DNA of 64,000 nucleotides from Phycisphaeraceae bacterium (GCA_029260595.1 JAJDCY010000023.1:248001-312000), one strand, 5' to 3'. Counted from the first letter of the stretch, positions 1 through 8,471 are shown. Notes: generated by a model from the sequence alone, not told the origin. Translations and numbers: made by a program.

Positions 1-85
1 GCGCTACGACCGCCCCTGCTTCCCATTCATCGCGATCCGCAAAGACCTCGTAGCCGCACAGAAAACAGACAAATCAGCGGCCTGA
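1..85 (+). CDS. C-terminal end of an unidentified protein (partial)
   Basis: Frame 2 is open from the window edge for 27 codons and ends at TGA 83-85, with final residues KTDKSAA. The stretch has plausible codon use, but it is too short to place in a family. The rest of the gene lies upstream of the window. It converges with the minus-strand gene ending at 139. Confidence 0.45.
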   Translation, partial: RYDRPCFPFIAIRKDLVAAQKTDKSAA

Positions 86-138
86 TCGCCGTTGCAGGGG
101 TCATGCCTGTCGATTATTTGTGATGCTTCCCCGCGCTG

Positions 139-1854
139 TCAGTTCAGCTCAGCGCTAACCCAAGCGACTTCCCGACCAATTCGTGCGCACTGCAGAAGGT
201 GGACCTTCACAACGTGGCCCCACGGTGGCAGCAGCGCGGCCGCCGCTTTGGCTTGATCGGTGAACAGGTGGCAGGTTGGCTCTGTTGTGCGATCGGCCGT
301 ATTCGCGGCTGGCCGATCGGGGATCGTCAGCTCAATCAGTTGCGCGTGCTCGCGTGCCCACCGGCTGGCCTCGATCAGTTCGGCCATGGCCTCCCGCAAC
401 GACGCGGCTTGGCCGACGGCTTCTTCATCGGCGAGCACGCAGGCGTGCAACAGATGGACGCGACCATCGCTATCCATGACAAGCTGCACCCCGGGGTGAC
501 GCGGACACCGCGCGGCCAACAGCTCGCCGTCCCCGGACCACAGCGCGCTCGGGTCCGGCCTCGGCGTTTCAAGTCTATCGGTCGGTGGTACCGCGGTCGG
601 CGTTTCAGGCCGGGCGTGTCTGTGACCGCCGCGAGGCTCCTGCTCGGCTCGATCGATCGGCGCGCTGATGCTTGATCGGTTCGCACGCGAGGCCTCAGCG
701 AAGCTGGCAATCACTGGCTCTCGCAACAAATCTCGTTCGTCGCGCTGCTCATCGAGGCGCTGGTGTTCGAGGCTGTCCTCGGCGGCCGCGCCGGGATCGG
801 CTGAATCATCGACACACGGGCTCGAAGCGATCTGCTCGGTCGCATCGGCGATCGCGTCGCGCACCTGCGGCCAAACATCACCGTGCTCGAGATCGCGCTC
901 GATCAGTGCTTGTTCATTGACCGGCATCATTCGCTTGAGCGATCCGCGAAACTCGATCTGCGAATCCAAAAAGTTGCACGCCGTGTGGTTGAGCTTCTTC
1001 GCCGCGACTCGGCTGACTTCTTCTTCGCTACCCATCACCATCATCCCAAGGTCGCTCGGGCGCACGAGACCGTCGCCGTCCTGGTCGTCATCGGCCACAT
1101 CACCGTCGTCGCCAAGCAATCCTTTGAGCAACTGATACCCGCCCACGACTGCGGTGTCGTCGGCGCCGCACACCAGCGTCCACCGGTCACAACCGCTGCG
1201 TGCATGGGAAAGCTCCCGCGCGTGCGTGGCCGGCAGACCCACCAACCACCGTGCCACACTGCGACCGGACGCATCGCCGCTGTCGTGCGCGCGCACCCGA
1301 TGGTCGCCCGGCGAGACAACCGACACATCAATCTCATCGCCCCCCAGGCGCACGACACCAACCGTCCCGACGCGCTCCGCGACGTACTGGGCGTATTGCA
1401 TCAGCCATGGGCCGGCGAAGCCCGGCAGATTCCCCAGAAAAACGGCCTCGATCTCGCCGTTGGCTTGATCCTCGGGTCGGCGTCGGTCGCGTTGGCCAGA
1501 GTCGGTCGGCTGGCGCCTGCTCTCGCTCGATTGGGGTGGGTGCTCGCAAACCGATGCAGTCCTCGCGGCGACCACCGGCCGACTACCAACCGGGAACTGT
1601 GGCCGCGTCTTAGGTGCCAGCCGAATCGACGCCGGTGACATCGATCGCACCACAGGCCGGGGGCGCGGCGGCGGATCCACTACGGCTGCGCTCGCGCCGA
1701 CACTCGGCGGTAGTGATGAGTCAGGCTCGCTCAGCTCGCCCGCATCCGTGAGGTACAGATCACCCAGAACGTCCAACGTCCGGCGACGGCGGGCGCGCTC
1801 CTGGAGGATCGAGTTCGCCGTATCGCCCGGCGACGTGCGCTGTTCGTGATTCAT
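139..1854 (-). CDS. Unknown 571-residue protein downstream of the ParA-like gene
   Basis: I do not recognise this protein. Residues 1-130 are Pro/Arg/Ser-rich and probably disordered. Residues about 135-330 look folded, with the distinctive segment FLGNLPGFAGPWL near 139-151 and alternating hydrophobic strands that recall a degenerate P-loop ATPase, but no Walker A motif is visible. An acidic linker follows, then a smaller C-terminal domain from about residue 440. There is no signal peptide or membrane segment. The gene lies 98 bases downstream of the ParA-like gene on the same strand, so the two may be co-transcribed and work together. That partnership is inference. The ATG at 1854 is used; no clear Shine-Dalgarno is seen. 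Confidence 0.7.
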   Translation of the reverse strand: MNHEQRTSPGDTANSILQERARRRRTLDVLGDLYLTDAGELSEPDSSLPPSVGASAAVVDPPPRPRPVVRSMSPASIRLAPKTRPQFPVGSRPVVAARTASVCEHPPQSSESRRQPTDSGQRDRRRPEDQANGEIEAVFLGNLPGFAGPWLMQYAQYVAERVGTVGVVRLGGDEIDVSVVSPGDHRVRAHDSGDASGRSVARWLVGLPATHARELSHARSGCDRWTLVCGADDTAVVGGYQLLKGLLGDDGDVADDDQDGDGLVRPSDLGMMVMGSEEEVSRVAAKKLNHTACNFLDSQIEFRGSLKRMMPVNEQALIERDLEHGDVWPQVRDAIADATEQIASSPCVDDSADPGAAAEDSLEHQRLDEQRDERDLLREPVIASFAEASRANRSSISAPIDRAEQEPRGGHRHARPETPTAVPPTDRLETPRPDPSALWSGDGELLAARCPRHPGVQLVMDSDGRVHLLHACVLADEEAVGQAASLREAMAELIEASRWAREHAQLIELTIPDRPAANTADRTTEPTCHLFTDQAKAAAALLPPWGHVVKVHLLQCARIGREVAWVSAELN

Positions 1855-1952
1855 GGTCGCGGTCTCGCGATGAAAGTTCGATGCACGCGATCACCCGTGG
1901 CGGATCGCACTACTCTCGCCCCCCCCAACCGCCTCCCACGACACCGCCCGAC

Positions 1953-3356
1953 CTACGCCGCGTTGTCCGCGACACTGACTTCGACCACACTGTTCAGCTC
2001 GCCGAACGGGTTGGCCTCTACGTAAGTGTTGTACGGGTCCTGCAGCCATTGCCCGTCGCAGACGATCCTGTATCGGTACCGGCCCGGCGGAACATCGATA
2101 CACGCCTGCCAGACACCGAGCCCATCGTCGTAGTGCATCGGTGAGTTTGACGGATCCCAGTTATTGAAGTCGCCCGCGATGCTGATCTTCCCGGCATCGT
2201 TGACCGGCTGGACGAACAGCAAGCCCTTCGAGGTCGCCCGGACACCGAACAACTTCGCCAGTTTGCCGCGCAAATTCTTCGGCTTCGCCGGCTCCGCCAC
2301 AGGCGGCGGGGCCGCAAGAGTCGAGGCACCTGCTCCCACACCATCGGACGCTCGCGAGCCGACCGATGCCGCAGACCACTCACTACTACCATCCGCCAAC
2401 GCTGCCTCATCTCCCGCGGGTCCGGACGACGCACGATAGTCCGCAACCGCCCCGATCTTCGCCGCCAGCGCCGTCGTCCGAGCCGACAACGCCCGCGCCC
2501 GCTCGACCAGTTCCGCCGCACGACTAATCGCCGGATTCCCGGACGTGGCCGGGCCGGCTTGTTCGATCACGGTCTCAACCGGGTTCGCGATCAACCACGA
2601 CACGAGCGACTCGAAGTCCTGCATCCCGCGGCTGGTCGCGTCGTACTCGGTGATTGGCTGACCGAAGCTGGCGGCCTCTTTTAGCTTGCTGTTGAAGTGG
2701 ACCACGACGGGCAACAGGCGGTCGTCGAAGTGGCGGCGGAGCTCGGCGAGGATCTCGCGGGCCAGCTTTGTCCGCACGTCATACATCGTCGGCAGCACGC
2801 TGACGCGCACGCTGTGAGCCACGCGCTGCACAAGCATCCCGATCGTCTCGTCCTGGCGGATCGCGCCTTGGAGTGAGAAGAAGCCGGTCTCGACCGGGAT
2901 AAGCACCTCGCCGGCGGCACGCAGCGCGTTGAATGTCAGCAAGCCGATCGAAGGCGGGCAGTCCACCACGCAAAATTCGTACTGTTCCTCCACCGTACTG
3001 AGCACCTGCATCAGCCGGCGGTCTTTGTCCGGTGCCTGGGAGAGTTCCTGCTCGACGCCGGCGAGCGCCATGCGGCTCGGTGCGAGGTCGAGGTTGCGCG
3101 AGACCTGCCAGACCACGTCGGCGAAGGCCATCGACCCGTCCAGCCCGGCGCGCAGCACGTCGCCGATCGAGTAGTCCACCTGTGACTCGGGCACGGCTAA
3201 TCCGAGCGAGCAGTGCGCCTGCGGGTCCAGGTCGACCAGCAGCGTGCGCCGCCCGGTCGCCGCCAGGGTCGCGGCCAGGTTGATCGACACGGTTGTCTTG
3301 CCGCAACCGCCCTTCTGATTGATGATCGCGATCGTACGCAAGGGGCGTCCTTTCAT
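1953..3356 (-). CDS. ParA/MinD-family ATPase fused to a C-terminal CBM48 (AMPK-type glycogen-binding) domain
   Basis: Residues 1-260 form a ParA/Soj-type ATPase. The deviant Walker A is NQKGGCGKTT at 13-22, the DLDPQAH segment is at 42-48, and the Walker A'-like CVVDCPPSIGLLTF is near 129-142. ParA ATPases position DNA or cargo through ATP-dependent dimers. After a linker at 265-360, residues 377-462 match the CBM48/isoamylase-N fold seen in AMPK beta, with AGDFNNWDP near 394-402 and PPGRYRYRIVCDGQW near 423-437, including conserved Trp and Tyr residues that bind alpha-glucans in that family. An in-frame TTG 21 bases upstream is possible, but the ATG at 3356 gives the normal ParA start. No ParB lies nearby, so the cargo may be glycogen or another body rather than DNA (inference). 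Confidence 0.9.
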   Translation of the reverse strand: MKGRPLRTIAIINQKGGCGKTTVSINLAATLAATGRRTLLVDLDPQAHCSLGLAVPESQVDYSIGDVLRAGLDGSMAFADVVWQVSRNLDLAPSRMALAGVEQELSQAPDKDRRLMQVLSTVEEQYEFCVVDCPPSIGLLTFNALRAAGEVLIPVETGFFSLQGAIRQDETIGMLVQRVAHSVRVSVLPTMYDVRTKLAREILAELRRHFDDRLLPVVVHFNSKLKEAASFGQPITEYDATSRGMQDFESLVSWLIANPVETVIEQAGPATSGNPAISRAAELVERARALSARTTALAAKIGAVADYRASSGPAGDEAALADGSSEWSAASVGSRASDGVGAGASTLAAPPPVAEPAKPKNLRGKLAKLFGVRATSKGLLFVQPVNDAGKISIAGDFNNWDPSNSPMHYDDGLGVWQACIDVPPGRYRYRIVCDGQWLQDPYNTYVEANPFGELNSVVEVSVADNAA

Positions 3357-3600
3357 CCGTGAAAGCGACAGGGCCAATCGTTTATCTGATGCGGGTCAAT
3401 CCGGACCCGCAGCCCTTCGGTTATCGCTGCCTCCCCGCCTGGCTGGCTCGCCCTTGCCCGGCGGTTGATTTCGCCGGGCCGGCCTCCGTGCAGCCTATGC
3501 GTAACTAGCGTCGTTATCGGCCCCGGCCGCCGACGGGCTTGAATATCAGCACTGGCAGGGGCGATTTGGCCGTCGATTCCGGCCGAGCCGACCGGCCCGA

Positions 3601-3606
3601 TACAAT
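3601..3606 (+). promoter_or_regulatory. -10 box (TACAAT) for maf, leaderless
   Basis: TACAAT lies 7 bases before the ATG at 3614, which puts the expected transcription start at or next to the start codon. No -35 hexamer is apparent. The alternative ATG at 3605 falls inside the box, so 3614 is preferred. Confidence 0.5.
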
Positions 3607-3613
3607 GTCCGCC

Positions 3614-4297
3614 ATGCCTCACGACCAGCCCTGCGATCAGCCCACCCCCGGCCGACGGCAGCGCCGATCACAGCCAGCCGGCAAGCGAACGGTCCGCCGC
3701 GGGCTGATCCTCGCCAGCCGATCGCCCAGTCGAGCGGCCCTGCTCTGCGACGCCGGATACCGTTTCACCTGCATCAAGCCGCCCTATAAGGATCCGCAAT
3801 CCCCGACCGGCGATACCGCCGAGGCCGTGGCTGTGCGTGAGGCCCGCCTCAAGGCGGCCAGTGTTGCCGAGAGCGAGCATGCGACGCCTGACACCGTCGT
3901 GCTCGCGGCTGACACGGTTGTCCGCGGGGGCAACGACGAGCTTCTGGGCACGCCCGCGAACGCCGCCGAGGCGACCGAGATCCTGCGGCGGCTCGTCGAC
4001 AGCGTGCACGCGGTGATCACAGCCGTGGCCTTCGCGACGGCCGCCGACGGGGTTTTCGAGACCTTTTTTGACCAGGCCGAGGTCCGCGTCGGCCGCGTTA
4101 CACCTGAGCAGATCGCGGCCTACACGGCGAGCAACCGGTGGATCGGCAAAGCCGGCGCATACAACCTGTTCGACCGCGTCAGTGATGGTTGGCCGATCAC
4201 GGTCAACGGCGATTCCACCACCGTTGTCGGGCTGCCGATGGTGGCGCTGCGACCCAAGCTGCGGGCGCTCGGCGTGCTCCGCGGAGACGCGGCGTGA
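3614..4297 (+). CDS. maf: Maf-family nucleotide pyrophosphatase
   Basis: Maf proteins hydrolyse non-canonical or modified nucleoside triphosphates such as dTTP/UTP or m7GTP to monophosphates in the cytoplasm. The family signature LILASRSPSRAALL is at residues 31-44, the catalytic ADTVV with its Asp at 100, and the C-terminal GDSTTVVGLPM at 199-209. At 227 residues it is longer than the usual 190-200 because of a basic N-terminal stretch of about 30 residues. The start at 3614 is chosen because a TACAAT box ends 7 bases upstream; a longer frame reaches 3539 through a TTG. The stop overlaps the GTG of lpxK by four bases, so the two are translationally coupled. Confidence 0.9.
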   Translation: MPHDQPCDQPTPGRRQRRSQPAGKRTVRRGLILASRSPSRAALLCDAGYRFTCIKPPYKDPQSPTGDTAEAVAVREARLKAASVAESEHATPDTVVLAADTVVRGGNDELLGTPANAAEATEILRRLVDSVHAVITAVAFATAADGVFETFFDQAEVRVGRVTPEQIAAYTASNRWIGKAGAYNLFDRVSDGWPITVNGDSTTVVGLPMVALRPKLRALGVLRGDAA

Positions 4298-5370
4298 CGA
4301 CTCGCCGTAGCACGATCCTCGACACGCTCAGCGGCCACAATCGCTCGATCTCGGGTGGGCTGGCCCGCGCGGGCCTCGCCGCGATCGAGCCGGTGTACCG
4401 CGTCGTCATCGCGCTAAGAAATACCTGTTTTGACCGCGGCTGGCGTCGGATCCATCGTTTGCCGCGACCCACGATCAGCGTTGGGAACATTACTACCGGC
4501 GGGACGGGCAAGACCCCTATGGTGATCGAGTTGGCCGAGCGACTCTCGGCGATGGGTGCCCACGCGGCCGTCCTCCTTCGCGGTTACCAGGCCGGCCCCG
4601 ATGGCAGCGATGAAGCGGCATTGCTGCGCGAAGCGCTCGGCCCGGGAGTTCCGGTTGAAGCCGACCCCAACCGCCTCGCCGGGGCCGATCGCATCCTGAT
4701 TGCGCGGCCTGATGTGCATGTCTTTCTACTCGACGATGGGTTTCAGCATCGGCGTGTTGCGCGCGATCTCGACATCGTATTGATCGACGCGACTGAGCCG
4801 TTCGGTTTTGGCCACGTACTGCCGCGCGGGCTGCTGCGTGAGCCGATCAAGCATCTTCGCCGGGCCGACGCGGTGATCGTGACTCGCTGTGATCAAGTCG
4901 CTGGCCATGCACTTGAAGACCTCGACCAACGCATCGAGCGAATCACCGGCCGACGACCGACAGCCCACGCAGCGCACCGGTGGGACGGATTCATCGACGC
5001 CGAAGACCGCATCCACGCGATCGATTTCCTGCGCGACCGGCGCGTTGTCGGCGTCTGTGGGATCGGCAACCCCGCCGCATTTACTAACACACTTAAACGC
5101 CACGCCCCGCAGACGGATCGGATCGTCGCCTTCCCCGATCACCACGCCTACACCGCGCACGAGATCGACGATCTGATCGCAAACCTCGCCGATCCCGATT
5201 CGCTTGATGCACTGGTCACGACCGACAAGGACTGGGTCAAGTGGAAACAGCTTGCCCCCGCACCCGATTGGCCTGTTCCCGTCTACCGCCCGATTCTCCG
5301 CATGGAATTGCTCGACGGCTCCGATGCGCTGAACCGCCTGCTGCGCGAGACGCTCGAGAAAGCTGGCTGA
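4294..5370 (+). CDS. lpxK: Tetraacyldisaccharide 4'-kinase LpxK
   Basis: LpxK phosphorylates the 4' position of tetraacyldisaccharide-1-phosphate to make lipid IVA at the inner membrane. The 358-residue protein has the kinase P-loop GGTGKTP at 69-75, preceded by SVGNITT, and the family block LDDGFQHRRVARDLDIVLID. An N-terminal hydrophobic stretch (GLARAGLAAIEPVYRVVIA) fits the membrane-associated helix of the family. The GTG start at 4294 overlaps the maf stop (GTGA), and the frame upstream of it lies inside maf. A REP-like hairpin follows the stop. Together with hldE next door and an LpxL-like gene at 57.4 kb, it implies an LPS-bearing outer membrane. Confidence 0.93.
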   Translation: MTTRRSTILDTLSGHNRSISGGLARAGLAAIEPVYRVVIALRNTCFDRGWRRIHRLPRPTISVGNITTGGTGKTPMVIELAERLSAMGAHAAVLLRGYQAGPDGSDEAALLREALGPGVPVEADPNRLAGADRILIARPDVHVFLLDDGFQHRRVARDLDIVLIDATEPFGFGHVLPRGLLREPIKHLRRADAVIVTRCDQVAGHALEDLDQRIERITGRRPTAHAAHRWDGFIDAEDRIHAIDFLRDRRVVGVCGIGNPAAFTNTLKRHAPQTDRIVAFPDHHAYTAHEIDDLIANLADPDSLDALVTTDKDWVKWKQLAPAPDWPVPVYRPILRMELLDGSDALNRLLRETLEKAG

Positions 5371-5379
5371 TCCGCCGCC

Positions 5380-5409
5380 GGGTGCCACTGACAAGTCCTC
5401 TTGTCAGTG
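5380..5409 (+). repeat. REP-family hairpin, CACTGACAAG stem variant
   Basis: A GGGTGC head is followed by a perfect 10-bp stem CACTGACAAG / CTTGTCAGTG around a TCCT loop. Head, CACTG start and CAGTG end match the REPs flanking the RAYT gene at 7.8-8.5 kb, but the inner stem differs. It lies 9 bases after the lpxK stop and may also shield the mRNA 3' end. Confidence 0.7.
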
Positions 5410-5474
5410 TCGATCATTCCCACACCGCCGCCGAGTGAATATGTCGCCGAACCACCCCAACCCACGCCGACCGC

Positions 5475-5480
5475 TATAAT
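5475..5480 (+). promoter_or_regulatory. -10 box (TATAAT) for hldE
   Basis: A perfect TATAAT in the context CCGCTATAAT lies 41 bases before the hldE ATG, giving a leader of about 35 bases. No -35 is evident. Confidence 0.5.
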
Positions 5481-5521
5481 TGCCTCTCTGCCGCTAATAA
5501 CCGCCGCCAAAAGAACTACCC

Positions 5522-7078
5522 ATGCCTGACACGCACCCCAACTCACCCGCCAACCCCGCCGACCCCACCGAAGCGCTGATCCGCGTGCTCGATCGCTGGC
5601 AGCGCCAACGCATCATCGTTGTCGGCGACTTCATGCTCGACCGCTATGTCTACGGAAGTGCCGAGCGGCTCAGCCCCGATGCGCCCGTACCCGTCATGCG
5701 TGCCGAGCGCGAGCAATACTCCCCGGGCGGCGCATCGAACGTCTGCCTCGACCTGTGCGCACTGGGCTGCGATGTCTCGTGCATCGGCGTGGTTGGCAGC
5801 GACCCGGCCGCCGACCGGTTGCGACAAGCACTCGCCGACGCCGGGTGCGATGTGTCCGGTTTGATCGCCTCGCCCGACCGCCCCACGACGGTGAAACACA
5901 ACTTCGTCGGGCTGGCCCAGCACCGCCACCCGCAGAAGATGTTCCGTGTTGATGAGGAGAGCACGGACCCGCTACCGCCAGACACTGCCAAGGCTCTTCG
6001 CGACCACGCGGCCGAGATCATCGCCGACGCGGCTGTGCTCTGCATCGAGGACTACAACAAGGGTGTGGTCGATGAACCATCGGCCCAAGGCCTGATCGCC
6101 CTGGCCCGCGAAGCCAACGTCCCCGTCCTGGTCGACCCGGCCGCGATCAAGGACTACGCCAAGTACCGCGGCGCGACCTGCCTCACACCCAACCGCACCG
6201 AAGCCGCTGCCGCGACCGGCATCAGCGTCCCCGACTCGGGACCGGACGCCGACGCCGACTTAACCGCGACCCGCGCCGCCACGCAGGCCATGGCCGAATC
6301 GCTCGTCGAGTCGCTCAACCTCGATGCCATCGTCCTCACCCTCGACAAACACGGCGCATTGCTGCTCGAGAAGGGCCAAGCCCCCCGCACCGTCCCCACC
6401 GAGGCGCGGTCCGTCTACGACGTCACCGGTGCGGGCGACATGGTCCTGGCCATGCTCGCCGGGGCGATCGCCAACGGCACAAGCTGGCACACGGCCGTGG
6501 AGCTGGCCAACTGTGCGGCCGGGCTCGAGGTCGAGAAGTTCGGCTGTGTCCCCATCGAGCTAAGCGAGGTGCTGCTTAGCCTGCTCCGCCGCCGCCACCA
6601 GCACATGGGCAAGCTGCGCGAGATCGACGCTCTGCTGCCCGAGCTCGCGGCCTACCGCAAACAGGGCAAGTCGATCGCGTTCACCAACGGCTGTTTCGAC
6701 ATCCTCCACGCCGGGCACGTCGCCTTCCTCCGCTCAGCACGCCAGGCCGGCGACCTGCTCGTCGTCGCCGTCAACAGCGACGACTCGATCCGCCGCCTCA
6801 AGGGCCCGGACCGCCCCGTCAACGAGCAAGCCGACCGCGTCATGGTGCTCAGCGAACTCGAAAGCGTCGACTACGTTATCGTCTTCAACGAAGACACACC
6901 CGAAAAGCTGCTCGAAGCCATCCGCCCCAACGCCCTGATCAAAGGCGGCGACTACACCCGCAACCAGGTAGTAGGCGGCGACCTGGTCGAGTCCTGGGGC
7001 GGCAAGGTCGTCCTGGTAAACCTGATCGAGGGGCGGAGCACGACGAATATTATTCAAACGATTACGGCGAGTCGATAA
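5522..7078 (+). CDS. hldE: Bifunctional heptose 7-phosphate kinase / heptose 1-phosphate adenylyltransferase HldE
   Basis: HldE makes ADP-heptose for LPS inner core. It phosphorylates D-glycero-beta-D-manno-heptose-7-P and later adenylates heptose-1-P. The N-terminal 350 residues are a PfkB/ribokinase-type kinase, with PGGASNVCLDLCALG near residues 71-85 and the anion-hole motif GAGDMVLAM. The C-terminal 140 residues are a cytidylyltransferase-fold domain with FTNGCFDILHAGHV (HxGH nucleotide-binding motif). At 518 residues it is slightly longer than the E. coli enzyme (477). A TATAAT box lies upstream, so it is probably transcribed separately from maf-lpxK although it serves the same envelope pathway. 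Confidence 0.95.
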   Translation: MPDTHPNSPANPADPTEALIRVLDRWQRQRIIVVGDFMLDRYVYGSAERLSPDAPVPVMRAEREQYSPGGASNVCLDLCALGCDVSCIGVVGSDPAADRLRQALADAGCDVSGLIASPDRPTTVKHNFVGLAQHRHPQKMFRVDEESTDPLPPDTAKALRDHAAEIIADAAVLCIEDYNKGVVDEPSAQGLIALAREANVPVLVDPAAIKDYAKYRGATCLTPNRTEAAAATGISVPDSGPDADADLTATRAATQAMAESLVESLNLDAIVLTLDKHGALLLEKGQAPRTVPTEARSVYDVTGAGDMVLAMLAGAIANGTSWHTAVELANCAAGLEVEKFGCVPIELSEVLLSLLRRRHQHMGKLREIDALLPELAAYRKQGKSIAFTNGCFDILHAGHVAFLRSARQAGDLLVVAVNSDDSIRRLKGPDRPVNEQADRVMVLSELESVDYVIVFNEDTPEKLLEAIRPNALIKGGDYTRNQVVGGDLVESWGGKVVLVNLIEGRSTTNIIQTITASR

Positions 7079-7161
7079 AGTGTGCTCAGCGCAGCAACTT
7101 GGTTTTTATCGGGTTGCTCAGGAGAGACTAATTCGAGAGCTATCAGGCATTGGGAGGGGTT

Positions 7162-7716
7162 ATGCGAGAACTAATTGACCAAGTTGAGCATTCTCTCGAT
7201 CAACCACTTTTTTTTCTTTCACTGCTCGCAGGTTTAGCTATTCCCGATATTGCTGGGGCACTAGATGCCGAAGATGGGCTTGCAAATGGAATTAGATATG
7301 CTGCTTGGTATGATCGTTGGGTTAGGCCATGTTATGGCGAGGTAGTTCGTGCCCGACTCCCAGTTGACTTGGCCCAAACAATACCGATCGAGGATAGTCC
7401 TCTGACTGGAAAGGACTGCTATCTATTTCGCTGTTCGTTGCTCCATCAAGGTAGCACCCAACATCCGAATAGCCGTTTCAGTCGCATCATTTTTTTAGAG
7501 CCCGGGACAAGTACAACAACTTTGCACTACAACATCGTTAATGATGCCCTAAACATCGATGTTAGCTGTTTTTGCAGGGAGGTGGTTGCAGGCGCACAAA
7601 AATGGCTCGCCTCGGCTGAAAGCACGTCTCGATACCAGATTAATCACGACCGATTTGCCCGACGATATCCTAACGGATTGCACCCGTATATTGTAGGAAC
7701 GCCGGTAGTTACTTGA
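7162..7716 (+). CDS. AT-rich conserved hypothetical protein, probably acquired
   Basis: This 184-residue protein has no signal peptide or membrane span. It has a recognisable internal block around CYLFRCSLLHQGSTQHP followed by FSRIIFLEPGT and an NIVNDALNIDVSCFCRE segment. It resembles a widely scattered family of uncharacterised bacterial proteins, recalled without a search. The start is the ATG at 7162, preceded by GGGAGG at 7152-7157; the longer frame uses a TTG. G+C is visibly lower than in every neighbour (roughly half AT, with T runs and ATA/TTT codons), and the gene borders the RAYT/REP patch, so recent horizontal acquisition is likely. Function unknown. Confidence 0.85.
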   Translation: MRELIDQVEHSLDQPLFFLSLLAGLAIPDIAGALDAEDGLANGIRYAAWYDRWVRPCYGEVVRARLPVDLAQTIPIEDSPLTGKDCYLFRCSLLHQGSTQHPNSRFSRIIFLEPGTSTTTLHYNIVNDALNIDVSCFCREVVAGAQKWLASAESTSRYQINHDRFARRYPNGLHPYIVGTPVVT

Positions 7717-7741
7717 GTTGGCCGGGTGCCGGTCCGGTGGG

Positions 7742-7814
7742 TTAGCTCGTCGAAGTTGGCGGCGGTTCGGCAGGCAGGGGTTTCTTCGGTAGCGCTAGCG
7801 TCGTCACCGACGCC
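7742..7814 (-). pseudogene. Truncated 3' end of a paralogue of the membrane gene at 8538-8903
   Basis: Read on the minus strand it encodes AS-VTTLALPKKPLPAEPPPTSTS-stop, aligning with the last residues of the gene at 8538 (AA-VATLVLPKKAVLAEPRPPSTS-stop). DNA identity is about 86% by eye over roughly 80 bases. Homology stops at the base where the REP at 7815 begins, so the 5' part was lost or displaced by the REP-RAYT unit. Confidence 0.75.
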
Positions 7815-7843
7815 GGGTGCCACTGCTGGCTTGTCCAGCAGTG
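7815..7843 (+). repeat. REP hairpin, left copy flanking the RAYT gene
   Basis: A 29-base unit with a GGGTGC head and the stem CACTGCTGG / CCAGCAGTG around CTTGT. It is the exact reverse complement of 8472-8500. It lies just downstream of the RAYT stop codon. Confidence 0.9.
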
Positions 7844-7863
7844 TAATACGCGTCCAATCACCC

Positions 7864-8451
7864 TTACGCCCCATCAACCCCAGAAGGCCAACGGCAAACT
7901 CTCGGCAACACCACAAGGTCCTCCAGCCCGCAGTATCGGCGAGCACTCGACCAGGGCCAATCGACTTCGTGCTCACACAGTCCCCGTTTGACCGGATTGC
8001 GATGGATGTAGTCGATTGATGCGGTGACCTTATCCGGGTCGTAGAAATTGCGGTCGTATCCCGGGCCTTCCTGCCAGAGCCGAAACGCCCGTACCCCGTG
8101 ACGCTGGCGGATGATCAGCCGGCCGAGCCAGGGGCTTTGACCCTCTTGTAATCGCTGCTTGACTCGGAAAGACAACGGCCGCTTGATCGCGTTTAAGAGC
8201 CGGTCAATTTTTGAAGCCTGAGGCTGAGGGAACACCAGAAGATGAACGTGTTCCTGCATGAACACAAAACTCAGCAACCGGAAGCGGTGCCGGATCATCG
8301 CCCGATCAACGCAATCGGATAGCAGCGGCCGAACACCTTCGATGGCCAGCAACGGCATCCGGCGATAACACGAAAACGTTAGTTCATGGGCTTGCCCCGG
8401 CAGGTCGAAATGCTTGACGGTCTTGCGGTGTCCTGTTGCCGTTGACCTCAT
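7864..8451 (-). CDS. REP-associated tyrosine transposase (RAYT, Y1/HUH superfamily)
   Basis: RAYTs are single-copy IS200/IS605-related Y1 nucleases thought to recognise and mobilise REP hairpins through single-stranded DNA. The 195-residue protein shows the HUH pair in MQEHVHLLVF, the Tyr region YDRNFYDPDKV (probable nucleophile in the first half of this segment), and the RAYT signature DYIHRNPVKRGL followed by WPWSSARRY. Length is normal, and no stop or frameshift is seen, so it may be active. The gene is bracketed by perfect inverted REPs 20 bases beyond each end, the expected arrangement for a RAYT and its substrate. ATG start at 8451. Confidence 0.93.
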   Translation of the reverse strand: MRSTATGHRKTVKHFDLPGQAHELTFSCYRRMPLLAIEGVRPLLSDCVDRAMIRHRFRLLSFVFMQEHVHLLVFPQPQASKIDRLLNAIKRPLSFRVKQRLQEGQSPWLGRLIIRQRHGVRAFRLWQEGPGYDRNFYDPDKVTASIDYIHRNPVKRGLCEHEVDWPWSSARRYCGLEDLVVLPRVCRWPSGVDGA

Positions 8452-8471
8452 GGCTTATCGTAGCGCCAAAG

